The position numbers and the translations under genes are program-made. The notes beneath the pieces are model-generated. The model saw only the letters and a list, made by a program, of their open reading frames with translations, had not been told where the DNA came from and did not search any database. From Streptomyces silvae (GTDB lineage Bacteria > Actinomycetota > Actinomycetes > Streptomycetales > Streptomycetaceae), in contig NZ_JAERUC010000069.1 of assembly GCF_016745505.1 (NCBI RefSeq), positions 23,111-87,110 of the forward strand: a stretch of DNA of 64,000 nucleotides, in the 5' to 3' direction. This document shows positions 53,042 through 61,712 of the stretch, piece after piece; the first letter of the stretch is position 1, and each line of letters starts with the position of its first letter.

Positions 53042-53785
53042 TCAGACGGGTTTCTCCCAGACCGACACATGGCGCCCGCTCTCGTTCGTGAACGGTGACC
53101 GGTCCCAGTCCTCCCACCGCTCCCGCAGCCGCAGGCCCGCGAGCCGGGCCATCAGGTCGAGTTCGGCCGGCCACACGTACCGGAAAGGGATCGACCGGAA
53201 CGAACCACGGCCGTCCTCGACCTCGACGTAGTTCGAGCTCATGGCCTGGGTGGCGACGTCGTACGCGTCGAACGCCCAGTGCGTCGAGGTCGCCCTGAAC
53301 GGTACGAGGCGCTGCCCGGCCGGAAGCTTCCGAAGCTCGGGCACCGCCACCTCGACGACGAAGCAGCCGCCGGGGGCGAGGTGTCCGGCGACGTTGCGGA
53401 AGCAGTCCACCTGGGCGTCCTGCGTCGTCAGGTTCATGATCGTGTTGAAGACCAGGTAGGCGAGGGAGAAGTCACCGTCCGCCTTCGTCGTGGCGAAGTC
53501 CCCGATGCTGACACCGATGTCCTCGGCGCCCCCGCCCGGCTTGGCGCGCAGCCGGGCCACCATCGCCCGCGAGAGGTCGATCCCGTGGACCCGCACCCCG
53601 CGCGCCGCGAGCGGCAGCGCGATGCGGCCCGTACCGATGCCCAGTTCCAGGGCGCGGCCGTCCCCCGCCAGGCCGGCCAGGAAGCCGACGGCCGGGTCCA
53701 CCGCCGCCGGGGCGAACATCTCGCCCGACGACTCGTCGTACCTTGCCGCGACCCGTTCCCCGAAGTAGCCGCCGTCGTTCGTCAT
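53042..53785 (-). CDS. SAM-dependent methyltransferase (class I)
   Basis: 247 residues from the ATG at 53785. Motif I is LELGIGTGRIALPLAARG near residue 46, motif II VHGIDLSRAMVARLRA near 67, and motif IV FSLAYLVFNTIMNLTTQDAQ. The N-terminus GYFGERVAARYDESSGEMFA resembles small-molecule methyltransferases. It is convergent with the ABC permease gene and divergent from an aldo-keto reductase; it stands alone. Confidence 0.88.
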   Translation of the reverse strand: MTNDGGYFGERVAARYDESSGEMFAPAAVDPAVGFLAGLAGDGRALELGIGTGRIALPLAARGVRVHGIDLSRAMVARLRAKPGGGAEDIGVSIGDFATTKADGDFSLAYLVFNTIMNLTTQDAQVDCFRNVAGHLAPGGCFVVEVAVPELRKLPAGQRLVPFRATSTHWAFDAYDVATQAMSSNYVEVEDGRGSFRSIPFRYVWPAELDLMARLAGLRLRERWEDWDRSPFTNESGRHVSVWEKPV

Positions 53786-53885
53786 GGGCAGGACCGTAGT
53801 GCCGGCGGGCCGGACGCGCCCGGGGTTTTTCGCGTGGATCCCGCCCGCCCCGCACCCGCCTTCGCCGTGATCCGGTCCTGTTGCC

Positions 53886-53932
53886 AAACGGAACGCTGTT
53901 CCGTATCGTCGATGTCGAACGTTGTTCCGTTT
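53886..53932. promoter_or_regulatory. Nested palindromes upstream of the aldo-keto reductase
   Basis: ACGGAAC-GCT-GTTCCGT at 53888-53904 is a perfect dyad. GAAC-GTT-GTTC at 53917-53927 is a second. AAACGGAAC at 53886 and GTTCCGTTT at 53924 form an outer repeat. The sites fit a TetR-family operator pair. Confidence 0.6.
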
Positions 53933-53989
53933 ATGCGTCTGCGCAGCCCGACGCCCGTGCAGGGCAGGGTCAAGGGGCGAGGAGTCCTC

Positions 53990-55021
53990 ATGAAGTACCG
54001 CACGCTGGGCCGGACCGGCATCAAGGTCAGCCCGTACTGTCTGGGCGCGATGATGTTCGGCGCCATCGGGAATCCCGATCACGACGACTCGGTCCGCATC
54101 ATCCACAAGGCGCTCGACTCGGGCATCAACTTCGTCGACACCGCCGACGCCTACTCGCGAGGCGAGTCGGAGGAGATCGTCGGGAAGGCGCTCAAGGGCG
54201 GCCGCCGCGACGGTGTCGTGCTGGCCACCAAGGCCCACCTCCCGATGGGCGACGACCCCAACCAGCGGGGCAACTCGCGGCGTTGGCTGATCCGTGCGCT
54301 GGAGGACTCGCTGCGCCGCCTGGGCACCGACCACGTCGACCTGTTCCAGGTGCACCGGCCCGATCCGGACACCGACGTGGAGGAGACGCTCTCCGCGCTC
54401 ACCGACCTCGTGCGGGCCGGGAAGGTCCGTCACATCGGGACCTCCACGTTCCCCGCCTCGGACATCGTCGAGGCGCAGTGGGTCTCGGAGCGGCGGGGCC
54501 TTGCGCGGTTCCGCACCGAGCAGCCGCCGTACTCGATCCTGAACCGGGGCATCGAGCGCGAGGTCCTGCCCGCCTGCGAGCGGTACGGCATGGGCGCCCT
54601 GGTCTGGAGCCCCCTCGCGGGCGGCATGCTCACCGGCCGCTACCGCAAGGGGGTGACGGCCGACACCCACCGGGCGGGCTTCGGATTCACGCACATGCGT
54701 GACGAGCGCCGGCTCGATGTGGTCGAGCAGCTGATCCCCGTCGCGCAGGACGCCGGGATGTCGCTGACGCACCTGGCGACGGCCTTCGCGATCGCCCACC
54801 CGGCCGTCACCTCCGCGATCATCGGCCCGCGCACCATGGGCCACCTCGACGACCTCCTCGCGGGCGCGGAGACCACCCTGGACGACGAGACCCTCGACCG
54901 GATCGACGCCATCGTGCCGCCCGGCACCGACATCGGGAGCCTCGACACGGCCTACGACCCGCCGGCCGTCCGAGTGGCCCGCCTGCGCCGCCGACTGCCC
55001 GACGAGCGCTCCGCCGCCTGA
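53990..55021 (+). CDS. Aldo-keto reductase
   Basis: 343 residues from the ATG at 53990 (GGCGAGGAG upstream). Catalytic motifs are DTADAYSRGESEE (Asp, Tyr), ATKAHLPMG (Lys) and FQVHRPDPDTD (His). The cofactor motif IIGPRTMGHLDDLLAGAETT is typical of AKR11/12-like enzymes. It reduces aldehydes or ketones. Two nested TetR-like dyads control it, and a TetR gene follows 273 bases downstream. Confidence 0.92.
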   Translation: MKYRTLGRTGIKVSPYCLGAMMFGAIGNPDHDDSVRIIHKALDSGINFVDTADAYSRGESEEIVGKALKGGRRDGVVLATKAHLPMGDDPNQRGNSRRWLIRALEDSLRRLGTDHVDLFQVHRPDPDTDVEETLSALTDLVRAGKVRHIGTSTFPASDIVEAQWVSERRGLARFRTEQPPYSILNRGIEREVLPACERYGMGALVWSPLAGGMLTGRYRKGVTADTHRAGFGFTHMRDERRLDVVEQLIPVAQDAGMSLTHLATAFAIAHPAVTSAIIGPRTMGHLDDLLAGAETTLDDETLDRIDAIVPPGTDIGSLDTAYDPPAVRVARLRRRLPDERSAA

Positions 55022-55189
55022 CCCGGAAGGACCGGCCGGTCCGGCCGCGACGCACCTGCTGCCGGACCGAGGAGGGGGCGCCCTCGGCGGCGTACACCTC
55101 CGGCACATCCGTGCGAGCGCTCACCGGTCCTGGCGGACTGTGCGCGTGGCGGCGCGGCGCGGGGGTGTACGCCGGGACGTACCGGGACA

Positions 55190-55205
55190 ATGGCGCACGC
55201 GCCAT
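55190..55205. promoter_or_regulatory. Operator-like inverted repeat upstream of TetR gene
   Basis: ATGGCGC-AC-GCGCCAT, a perfect 7+2+7 repeat, lies 90-105 bases upstream of the TetR start. A 14-bp palindrome GGACCGGCCGGTCC is at 55029-55042. Both could be TetR sites or hairpins in the intergenic region. Confidence 0.45.
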
Positions 55206-55294
55206 CCAGAGGCGCCCGAGCGCTCCCCGGCCCTCATGACCCGCTCGACGGCGGACGTGGGCACGGGCAGGCGGCAGATCAAGGAGGACCCGTG

Positions 55295-55933
55295 GTGGAT
55301 GTCCCGGTGGACCAACTGACCGGTGCGGTCGACGGTGTGCGTACGCGGGCCCGTGGGCAGCTCCTCGACGCCGGCCTGGAGCTGTTCGGGGTGTACGGCT
55401 ACGCCCAGACGTCGGAGTACGCCCTGTGCACGACGGCCGGGGTGTCGGAGGAGGTGTTCCGGGAGGAATTCGGCACCCGGGAAGGCCTGTTGATGGCCCT
55501 GCACAACCAGATCACGACGGCCGGCCTGCGGGCCTCCGAAGTGGCCCTGCTCTCCGAGGGGATGGACGACTGCCCGCTGGAGCAGCGCTTCCGTCGGCTC
55601 TTCGACGCGTACGTGTCGGCGGTGACCCGGGACCTGCGCGAGGCGCGGGTGACCTTCGTCGAGGTGCTGGGCGTGAGCCCGGCGGTCGACGCGCACTGCA
55701 AGCGGTGGCGCGATCTGTGGACCGACTTCCTGACCGGCGAGGCCGAACGGGCCGCGGTGCGCGGTGAGGTGGAGGAGCGGGACCACCGGGTCGTCGTGAT
55801 GGTGATGGTGGGTACGGTCCACGAGCTCATGGCCCACCACGCCCGCCGCCCGCGCAGGGCCCGGCCCGACGAGGTGTCGGAGGAGCTGACGAAGCTGGGG
55901 CTCGCCATGCTCGGGGTGGAGATGGCGGGCTGA
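55295..55933 (+). CDS. TetR-family regulator
   Basis: 212 residues from the GTG at 55295, seven bases after AAGGAGG; a GTG one codon earlier at 55292 is also possible. The helix-turn-helix YAQTSEYALCTTAGVSEEVF near residues 35-55 ends in the TetR-typical VFREEFGTREGLLMAL. The helical C-terminal domain has cysteines in MDDCPLEQR and AHCKRW. It might control the aldo-keto reductase at 53990, since the dyads there lack a closer TetR. Confidence 0.85.
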   Translation: MDVPVDQLTGAVDGVRTRARGQLLDAGLELFGVYGYAQTSEYALCTTAGVSEEVFREEFGTREGLLMALHNQITTAGLRASEVALLSEGMDDCPLEQRFRRLFDAYVSAVTRDLREARVTFVEVLGVSPAVDAHCKRWRDLWTDFLTGEAERAAVRGEVEERDHRVVVMVMVGTVHELMAHHARRPRRARPDEVSEELTKLGLAMLGVEMAG

Positions 55934-55954
55934 GGCGCGCCGTCCCCGGTGTGA

Positions 55955-56914
55955 TCAGAGCCGTATGTCCGCCGCTATCGGCAGGTGGTCGCTCCCGGTG
56001 GCCGGCAGCGTCCGGAGGCGGCTGACCGTCGCCGAGCGGGTGAGGACCTGGTCGATCCGGGCCACCGGGAGCTTCGCGGGCCAGCTGAACGCGAAGCCGG
56101 GGCCCGGGGAGCCCATCAGCGAGCTGACCGGCTCCAGACCGCGGTCGTCCAGCGTGCTGTTGAGGTCCCCGAGGAGGATCACCCGGTCCAGGGGCTCGGC
56201 GGCGATGGCCTCGCCCAGGAGCGCGGCGCTCTCGTCCCGCCGCCCCGAGGTCAGCCCGGTCGCGGGGCCGATCCGCACCGAGGGCAGGTGGGCGACGTAC
56301 ACGGCGACCTCGCCCTTCGGTGTACGGGCGGCCGCGCGCAGCCCGCGGTCCCAGCCCTCCCCGACGCCCTTCGGCCTGATGTCCACCAGGCGTACGCCGG
56401 TGAGCGGGTACTTCGACCAGAGGCCGACCGTGCCCCGCGTGGCGTGGTGGGGGTAGTCCGCGGCAAGGGCCGCCTCGAAGGCGGGCAGGGCCGGAGCCGT
56501 CAGCTCCTCCAGCGCGATGAGGCCGGCACCGGTGGCGGCCAACGCCCGTGCGGTGCCGTCCGGTTCGGGGTTCACATCGCTGACGTTGTGCTGGACCACG
56601 GTGAACGTGGTGTCCGGCGCCCGGTCCCCGGTGAACAGCAGGCCCCCGAACAGCGCGGACCAGACGACCGCGGGCAGCAGCAGAACGGCCGTCGCCAGGA
56701 GCGAGCGGCGCAGGAGCGCCGGGACCAGCAGGGCGGGGACGGCCAGGCCGAGCCAGGGGAGGAAGGTCTCCAGCAGACTGCCCACCCGGCCGGGGGTGTT
56801 GGGGACCAGGCCGGGGAAGAGCAGCAGGACGGCCGCCAGGAGGCCGAGCAGGGCGGTCACGCGGCCCCGCCGCCAGCTCCAGCCCGGCGCCCGCCCGGCC
56901 TTTTTCCTCGTCAC
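55955..56914 (-). CDS. Endonuclease/exonuclease/phosphatase-family membrane protein (paralogue)
   Basis: 319 residues from the GTG at 56914. Two or three membrane helices lie near residues 18-35, 47-68 and 70-90. The EEP domain begins about residue 103 (FTVVQHNVSDVNPEPDG) with metal motifs EEL, GDLNSTLDD and SDHLPIAADIRL. Its layout matches the protein at 5326-6348. An extracellular nuclease or phosphodiesterase is the likely role. Confidence 0.85.
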   Translation of the reverse strand: MTRKKAGRAPGWSWRRGRVTALLGLLAAVLLLFPGLVPNTPGRVGSLLETFLPWLGLAVPALLVPALLRRSLLATAVLLLPAVVWSALFGGLLFTGDRAPDTTFTVVQHNVSDVNPEPDGTARALAATGAGLIALEELTAPALPAFEAALAADYPHHATRGTVGLWSKYPLTGVRLVDIRPKGVGEGWDRGLRAAARTPKGEVAVYVAHLPSVRIGPATGLTSGRRDESAALLGEAIAAEPLDRVILLGDLNSTLDDRGLEPVSSLMGSPGPGFAFSWPAKLPVARIDQVLTRSATVSRLRTLPATGSDHLPIAADIRL

Positions 56915-56956
56915 AGGGTCCCTTCCGTCGTGCCGGCCGTGTCGCGGGTGCCTGGA

Positions 56957-57655
56957 TCAGGCCGTCGCGAGGGCTCCCGCGTACGGGCCGCCCACGCCCC
57001 AGGCCTGGTGCATCGCGTCGGCGAAGGCCCCGGCCAGCTTGTGTTCGCCGGTGGGGCCGGGGTGGGTGCCGTCGTAGGTGTCCGTGTGGATGTCGTACCC
57101 CGTGGGGTGCGAGGCCAGCAGGACCGGGGACGCGGGGGCGTCCACGTCGGCGACGGCCTTGGCGAGCAGGGTGTTGAAGCGGTCGCACTCGGCGGCGAAG
57201 GGGGCGTCGGACTCCGCCCGGATGTTGGGTATGACCGGGAGAAGCACCAGCCTGATCCGCGGGTTCGCGGCGCGGGCCGCAGTGATGAACGCCCGTGCGT
57301 TCGCAGCGGTCTGCGTGCTGTCCGTGTAGAAGCCGAGGTCTATCAGGCCGAGCGAGACCAGCAGGACGTCGGCGCGCGCCGAGGCGACCGCGTCCGCGAC
57401 GACCGGGGCCATGTGGAGCCAGCCCTCGCCCCAGCCCGCCAGGTGCCGGCGCGCGGGCGCGGGGAAGGACGCGTCTCCGTAGGCGTGGGAGAGCGGGGCG
57501 TTCGCCTCGGTGTCGTACAACGCGGTGCGCGGGCCCGTGATCGCGTACCCGCCGTCGCCCAGGGTCGCCTCCAGGTGCTGCCACATGCGGTAGCGCCAGG
57601 TGAAGTCGCCGGAACGCCCGATGGTCATGGAGTCGCCGACGAAGAGAAAACGCAT
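56957..57655 (-). CDS. SGNH/GDSL-family hydrolase
   Basis: 232 residues from the ATG at 57655. Block I is FVGDSMTIG with the catalytic Ser near residue 8, block III is in LVSLGLIDLGFYTDS, and block V is DGTHPGPTGEH with the Asp-His pair. These enzymes cleave esters of lipids, sugars or acyl groups. No signal peptide is seen, so it acts in the cytoplasm or is exported otherwise. It lies 42 bases upstream of the EEP gene on the same strand and could share its transcript. Confidence 0.88.
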   Translation of the reverse strand: MRFLFVGDSMTIGRSGDFTWRYRMWQHLEATLGDGGYAITGPRTALYDTEANAPLSHAYGDASFPAPARRHLAGWGEGWLHMAPVVADAVASARADVLLVSLGLIDLGFYTDSTQTAANARAFITAARAANPRIRLVLLPVIPNIRAESDAPFAAECDRFNTLLAKAVADVDAPASPVLLASHPTGYDIHTDTYDGTHPGPTGEHKLAGAFADAMHQAWGVGGPYAGALATA

Positions 57656-57713
57656 GGCGACATCATGGCTGATCACTGCTCCGGCCTGCGACGTGACGGT
57701 GGACACTTGTGCC

Positions 57714-58697
57714 ATGAGACCGCTGCTGACCGCCGCCGCTGCCGCCCTCCTGTTCCTGACGGGGGCGGTGCCCGCCGTCGCGGACGACGGGGACCAGGCG
57801 GACCGGAGCTTCACGATCGAGGACCCCCGGATCACCGAGTCCAGCGGCCTCGCCGCCAGCCGGCTCCACCCCGGGGTCTACTGGACGCACAACGACAGCG
57901 ACGACGGGCCGTACGTCTACGCCGTCGACTCCCGGACCGGGAAGACCGTGGCGACGATCACCATGAAGGGCGTGGGGGAGCCCCGCGACGTGGAGGCCAT
58001 CTCGCTCGGCCCCGACGGGAACCTCTACGTCGGAGACATCGGCGACAACCTCGACGGCACCTGGGACCACGTCTGGATCTACCGCTTCCCCGAGCCGAAG
58101 ACGCTCGCCGACGCCACGGTCCGGGCCACGCAGTTCGACGTGACGTACGCCGACGGGGCGCGCAACGCCGAGGCGATGATGGTCCACCCCACGACGGGCC
58201 GGGTGTACATCGCCTCGAAGCGGGAGGGCGGCGGCGGGCTCTACGAGGGCCCGGAGAAGCTGACGGCCGGCGGGGCCAACGTGTTCCGGCGCGTCGGCGA
58301 GGTGCCGTGGGTGACCGACGGGGCGTTCTCCCCGGACGGCAAGGAGCTGGTGCTGCGCTCGTACTTCAGCGCCCGGCGCTACGCCTTCGAGGGCGGCCGG
58401 CTCGGCGAGGACCACGCGGTGAGCGCGCCGCTCCAGGGACAGTCCGAGTCGGTGACGTACACGGCGGACGGCTCGGCGATGATGTTCGGCTCCGAGGGGA
58501 AGAACAGCGAGGTGGCGCGCGTGGAGGTGGAGGGCGGCGGCAGCAAGGCGCCCTCCCCGAGCGGCGGGGGCGGCGGGACGACGTCCGGGGACGACGGGGA
58601 CGACGGCGTCCCGTCGAAGGGCACCGCGACGGGCGGCGCCGTGGCCGTCGTCGTCGTCGTGCTGGCCCTGATCGCGGCCAAGCGCCGCCGCGGGTAG
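57714..58697 (+). CDS. Secreted beta-propeller-like protein with C-terminal membrane anchor
   Basis: 327 residues from the ATG at 57714. The signal peptide is MRPLLTAAAAALLFLTGAVP. Six or so blade-like repeats contain GVYWTHNDSDDGPYVYAVDS, GNLYVGDIGDNLDG and TDGAFSPDGKELVLRSYFSA. A Gly/Ser-rich linker and a final helix AVAVVVVVLALIAA with the basic stop KRRRG keep it at the membrane. It may bind or cleave extracellular polymers; no catalytic motif is visible. The start is divergent from the SGNH gene. Confidence 0.8.
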   Translation: MRPLLTAAAAALLFLTGAVPAVADDGDQADRSFTIEDPRITESSGLAASRLHPGVYWTHNDSDDGPYVYAVDSRTGKTVATITMKGVGEPRDVEAISLGPDGNLYVGDIGDNLDGTWDHVWIYRFPEPKTLADATVRATQFDVTYADGARNAEAMMVHPTTGRVYIASKREGGGGLYEGPEKLTAGGANVFRRVGEVPWVTDGAFSPDGKELVLRSYFSARRYAFEGGRLGEDHAVSAPLQGQSESVTYTADGSAMMFGSEGKNSEVARVEVEGGGSKAPSPSGGGGGTTSGDDGDDGVPSKGTATGGAVAVVVVVLALIAAKRRRG

Positions 58698-58732
58698 CGC
58701 GTGCCGTCCCCGGCCGGGACGGCACGGTCCGC

Positions 58733-59143
58733 TCAGACGTCGTCGGTGATCGGACGCAGCTCGTAGTGGAGCGTGCGGTCACGCTTCAGCCGGTGGACGA
58801 GGGGGACGGCCACCCCGTGGAGCGCCGGGTACTTCCGGGAGAGCGTCCGGGCGGCGTGCGTGTTCTCCTTCGAATCCTGCGGCAGGAGCCGCGCCCACGC
58901 CTTCGTCGGCGGTCCCGTCGGTGCGCCCCGCACGGTGCACGGCGCGATCTCCACCACCGGGTGGTTACGCATCCGGTCGACCTTCCAGGCCGAGGAGAAC
59001 GTACGGATGTAGGCGTGATCGCCCTCGACCGCGATGCTGACGGGGGTGTGGGCCGATGATCCGTCCGGCCTGCGGCTGCTGAGCAGGACGGTGTACTGCT
59101 TCACATAAGGCTCTAGCTCACGGATCGTCTCCATATATCCCAT
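58733..59143 (-). CDS. PPOX-class F420-dependent protein
   Basis: 136 residues from the ATG at 59143 (an ATG three codons later at 59134 is possible). The split-barrel flavin/F420 fold is seen in TVLLSSRRPDGSSAHTPVSI, AYIRTFSSAWKVDRMRNHPV and VEIAPCTVRGAPTGP. In actinobacteria the PPOX class mostly uses F420H2 to reduce small molecules such as biliverdin or aflatoxins. The substrate is unknown. Confidence 0.85.
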   Translation of the reverse strand: MGYMETIRELEPYVKQYTVLLSSRRPDGSSAHTPVSIAVEGDHAYIRTFSSAWKVDRMRNHPVVEIAPCTVRGAPTGPPTKAWARLLPQDSKENTHAARTLSRKYPALHGVAVPLVHRLKRDRTLHYELRPITDDV

Positions 59144-59218
59144 GGTGCATGAAAAGGGGGCGAATCGGACTTCGGCTGGGTCCGGGAAGTGCCGTCCGGC
59201 CCGCGTAGGCTCCGTCCC

Positions 59219-59758
59219 ATGCAGGCCGAGCCCTTCTCCACCGCCCGTCTCGACGCACTCCCGCTCGATGTCGCCCACGCGGACGAGATGGCCGCGGTCC
59301 TCCTCGACCCCGCGCTGCACACCTGGACCGGTGGCGCACCGGAGGACGCGGGCGCCCTACGGGCCCGTTACGCACGCTGGAGCGCCGGTTCGCCCGACCC
59401 CGCCGAACTCTGGTGGAACTGGGTGCTCCGGGTGCGTACCGACGGATGCCTGGCCGGTTACGTCCAGGCCACCGTGCGCGGGGAGCGGGCCGAGGTGGCC
59501 TGGGTGGTCGGGACCCGCCGCCAGGGCCGGGGCTACGCCAAGGAGGCGGCGGCCGGCCTGGTCCGTCATCTGCTGGGCCGGGCCGCCGTCCGTACCGTCG
59601 TCGCCCACATCCACCCGGACCACGCCGCGTCCGCCGCCGTGGCCTCGGCCGCGGGGCTGCGGCCGGTGGACGAGTGGCAGGACGGCGAGGTGCGGTGGCG
59701 GCGGGACGCGGCCCCGGAGGCCGCGCCGGGGCGGGCGGCGGACACCGGGCGGGGCTGA
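59219..59758 (+). CDS. GNAT-family N-acetyltransferase
   Basis: 179 residues from the ATG at 59219. Acetyl-CoA-binding motif A is EVAWVVGTRRQGRGYAKEAA near residue 91, with the R-x-x-G-x-G/A core QGRGYA. The N-terminal STARLDALPLDVAHADEMAA fits RimJ/RimL-like proteins that acetylate ribosomal or small-molecule amines. The substrate is unknown. A 16-bp tandem repeat starts 15 bases after the stop. Confidence 0.88.
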   Translation: MQAEPFSTARLDALPLDVAHADEMAAVLLDPALHTWTGGAPEDAGALRARYARWSAGSPDPAELWWNWVLRVRTDGCLAGYVQATVRGERAEVAWVVGTRRQGRGYAKEAAAGLVRHLLGRAAVRTVVAHIHPDHAASAAVASAAGLRPVDEWQDGEVRWRRDAAPEAAPGRAADTGRG

Positions 59759-59773
59759 GCGCCGCACCGGGCC

Positions 59774-59878
59774 GATCACGCCCGCCTCCGATCACGCCCG
59801 CCTCCGATCACGCCTGCCTCCGATCACGCCTGCCTCCGGCCACGCCTGTCTCTGATCGCGCCTGTCTTTGGTCACGAC
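59774..59878. repeat. 16-bp tandem repeat (about 6.6 copies)
   Basis: Copies start at 59774, 59790, 59806, 59822, 59838, 59854 and 59870 with consensus GATCACGCCTGCCTCC. The first four differ from one another only at a C/T position. The last three have diverged, for example GATCGCGCCTGTCTTT. The period is not a multiple of three, and the array lies directly upstream of the phosphatase promoter. Confidence 0.9.
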
Positions 59879-59960
59879 ATGGCCGGAATTGTCTTATACG
59901 GTCGTAAGGCGCGGTGTGTGGACACTGCGGCTCCTGCCGAGCGACCGACGGAGGCCCGGG

Positions 59961-61712
59961 GTGGGCGATCTGGGGAGGCTGGAAGCCCTGCGGCTCGCGG
60001 GGCTCACAGCGGCGGCCGACCCGGGCATGGACCGGTTCGCGAGGCTGGTCGCCCGGTTCCTCCGGGTGCCCGTCTCGCTGGTCTCGCTGCTGGAGACCGA
60101 CCGGCAGGTCTTCCCCGGCATGGTCGGACTCGCCGAGCCCTGGGCGGCGCGGCGCGAGACGCCGCTGAGCCACTCGTTCTGCCAGCACGTCGTCATCGAC
60201 CGCCGGCCGCTGGTCCTGGAGGACACCCGGGTGCACCAGCGCACCTGCGCCAGCCTGGCCATCCCCGACCTCCAGGTCATCGCGTACGCCGGAATGCCGC
60301 TCACCGACGCCGACGGACACGTCCTCGGGTCGCTCTGCGCCATCGATCACAAGCCCCGGAAGTGGACCGCGGAGGAGCTGCAGGACCTCGGAGACCTCAC
60401 CGCCGCCTGCTCGGTGGAACTGCAGTTGCGGATCGCGACCGAGCGGATCCGGGAGGACCGCGACCACGCCGAACTGCTGCTGCGCGCCTCCGTGGAGCTG
60501 GGTCACTCCCACGACCTGGCGGACCTCGTCCGACGTTTGCGCCGCATGTTCGACGGCCCCATCGAGCCGTCCTTCGTGGGTCTGCTGCTCGCGGACGCCC
60601 GGGGCCTCTGGCGGGTGATCGACCCCGAGGACGTACGGCCGGTGGAGACCGCCATCGACCGCCTCGACCTGGACGCAGGCTTCCCCAGCACACAGGCCGT
60701 CCGCGAACAGCGCACCGTCTTCGTCCCGGACCACGACGCGCTCGTGGCCGGCTTCAGCCCCGAGGCCGTCGCCGGGTACGACGCGCTGGGGCTGCGCTCG
60801 GTGCTCTGCGTCCCGCTGCCCCGCGGCCGTGGCGTGCTGATGTGGTGCTGGCCCGACCCCCACGTCCTGTCGGTGACGGAGGAGGCCGCTCTCACCGCGG
60901 TCGCCGGGTACGTCAGCCAGGCCGTGGACCGCACCCTGTTCGTCGAGACCCGGCTCAGCACCGCCGAACAGCTCCAGGCCGCGATGCTGACCGACCTCCC
61001 CACCGTGCCCGGCCTGGACATGTCCGCCCTGTACCTGCCGGCCACCGACCAGGACATGGTGGGCGGCGACTGGTACGACGCCTACCTCCTGCCGCGGCTC
61101 CCGGACGCGTCGCAGCGCGCGCTGATGCTGTCCATCGGCGACATCATCGGGCACGACGTGCAGGCCGCGGTCGTGATGGGCCAGGTCCGCAGCATGCTCC
61201 GGCAGGCCACCCTCGGCCACCCCGCGCACTCACCCGCCGGCGCGCTGGACGCGGTCGACAGGGCCTTCGACGTGCTGCCCCTCGGGCCCGGCGCCACCGC
61301 CGTCCACGCCCGCCTCGACCCCGACGGCGACCGGTGGCGTCTGACCTGGTCCAACGCCGGGCACCCGCCGCCCCTGCTGCGTACGCCCGACGGACGCGTC
61401 TCGGCCCTCGACGCGCACGACCTGCTGCTGCTCGGCGCCGCCGACGGCCTCGACCGCCACGACACGACCCGCGAACTGCCCCACGGCAGCGTGCTCCTGC
61501 TGTACACCGACGGGCTGGTCGAACGCCGGGACAACGACATCGACGCGAGCATCGAGCAGACGGCGGCCACCCTGTCCGCGTACGGCGACCAGCCCCTGCC
61601 GCAGCTCCTGGAGGCGCTCTCCCACGGGCTGGTGGACGCTCCGCAACGCGACGACGTGGCCGTGCTCGTCGTCCGCGTCAGTGGCGGGTACGGGGCTCAG
61701 GATGCCGGGTAG
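59961..61712 (+). CDS. GAF-GAF-SpoIIE (PP2C-type) serine phosphatase
   Basis: 583 residues from the GTG at 59961, with GGAGG seven bases upstream; an in-frame TTG at 59868 is less likely. GAF 1 covers about residues 15-155 (FARLVARFLRVPVSLVSLLE, YAGMPLTDADGHVLGSLCAI). GAF 2 covers about 165-320 (ASVELGHSHDLADLVRRLRR). The SpoIIE domain covers about 335-575 with metal motifs GGDWYDAY near 368, IGDIIGHD, and TDGLVERR near 515, ending RDDVAVLVVRV. Such enzymes reverse anti-sigma factor phosphorylation in stress signalling. The GAF ligand is unknown. Confidence 0.92.
   Translation: MGDLGRLEALRLAGLTAAADPGMDRFARLVARFLRVPVSLVSLLETDRQVFPGMVGLAEPWAARRETPLSHSFCQHVVIDRRPLVLEDTRVHQRTCASLAIPDLQVIAYAGMPLTDADGHVLGSLCAIDHKPRKWTAEELQDLGDLTAACSVELQLRIATERIREDRDHAELLLRASVELGHSHDLADLVRRLRRMFDGPIEPSFVGLLLADARGLWRVIDPEDVRPVETAIDRLDLDAGFPSTQAVREQRTVFVPDHDALVAGFSPEAVAGYDALGLRSVLCVPLPRGRGVLMWCWPDPHVLSVTEEAALTAVAGYVSQAVDRTLFVETRLSTAEQLQAAMLTDLPTVPGLDMSALYLPATDQDMVGGDWYDAYLLPRLPDASQRALMLSIGDIIGHDVQAAVVMGQVRSMLRQATLGHPAHSPAGALDAVDRAFDVLPLGPGATAVHARLDPDGDRWRLTWSNAGHPPPLLRTPDGRVSALDAHDLLLLGAADGLDRHDTTRELPHGSVLLLYTDGLVERRDNDIDASIEQTAATLSAYGDQPLPQLLEALSHGLVDAPQRDDVAVLVVRVSGGYGAQDAG

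Noticed and set aside
53917..53927. GAAC-GTT-GTTC as a LexA SOS box
   Set aside because: LexA boxes need a four-base spacer between GAAC and GTTC. Here it is three, and the neighbour is an aldo-keto reductase.
59774..59878. CRISPR array
   Set aside because: The 16-bp units are contiguous with no spacers, so it is a simple tandem repeat.
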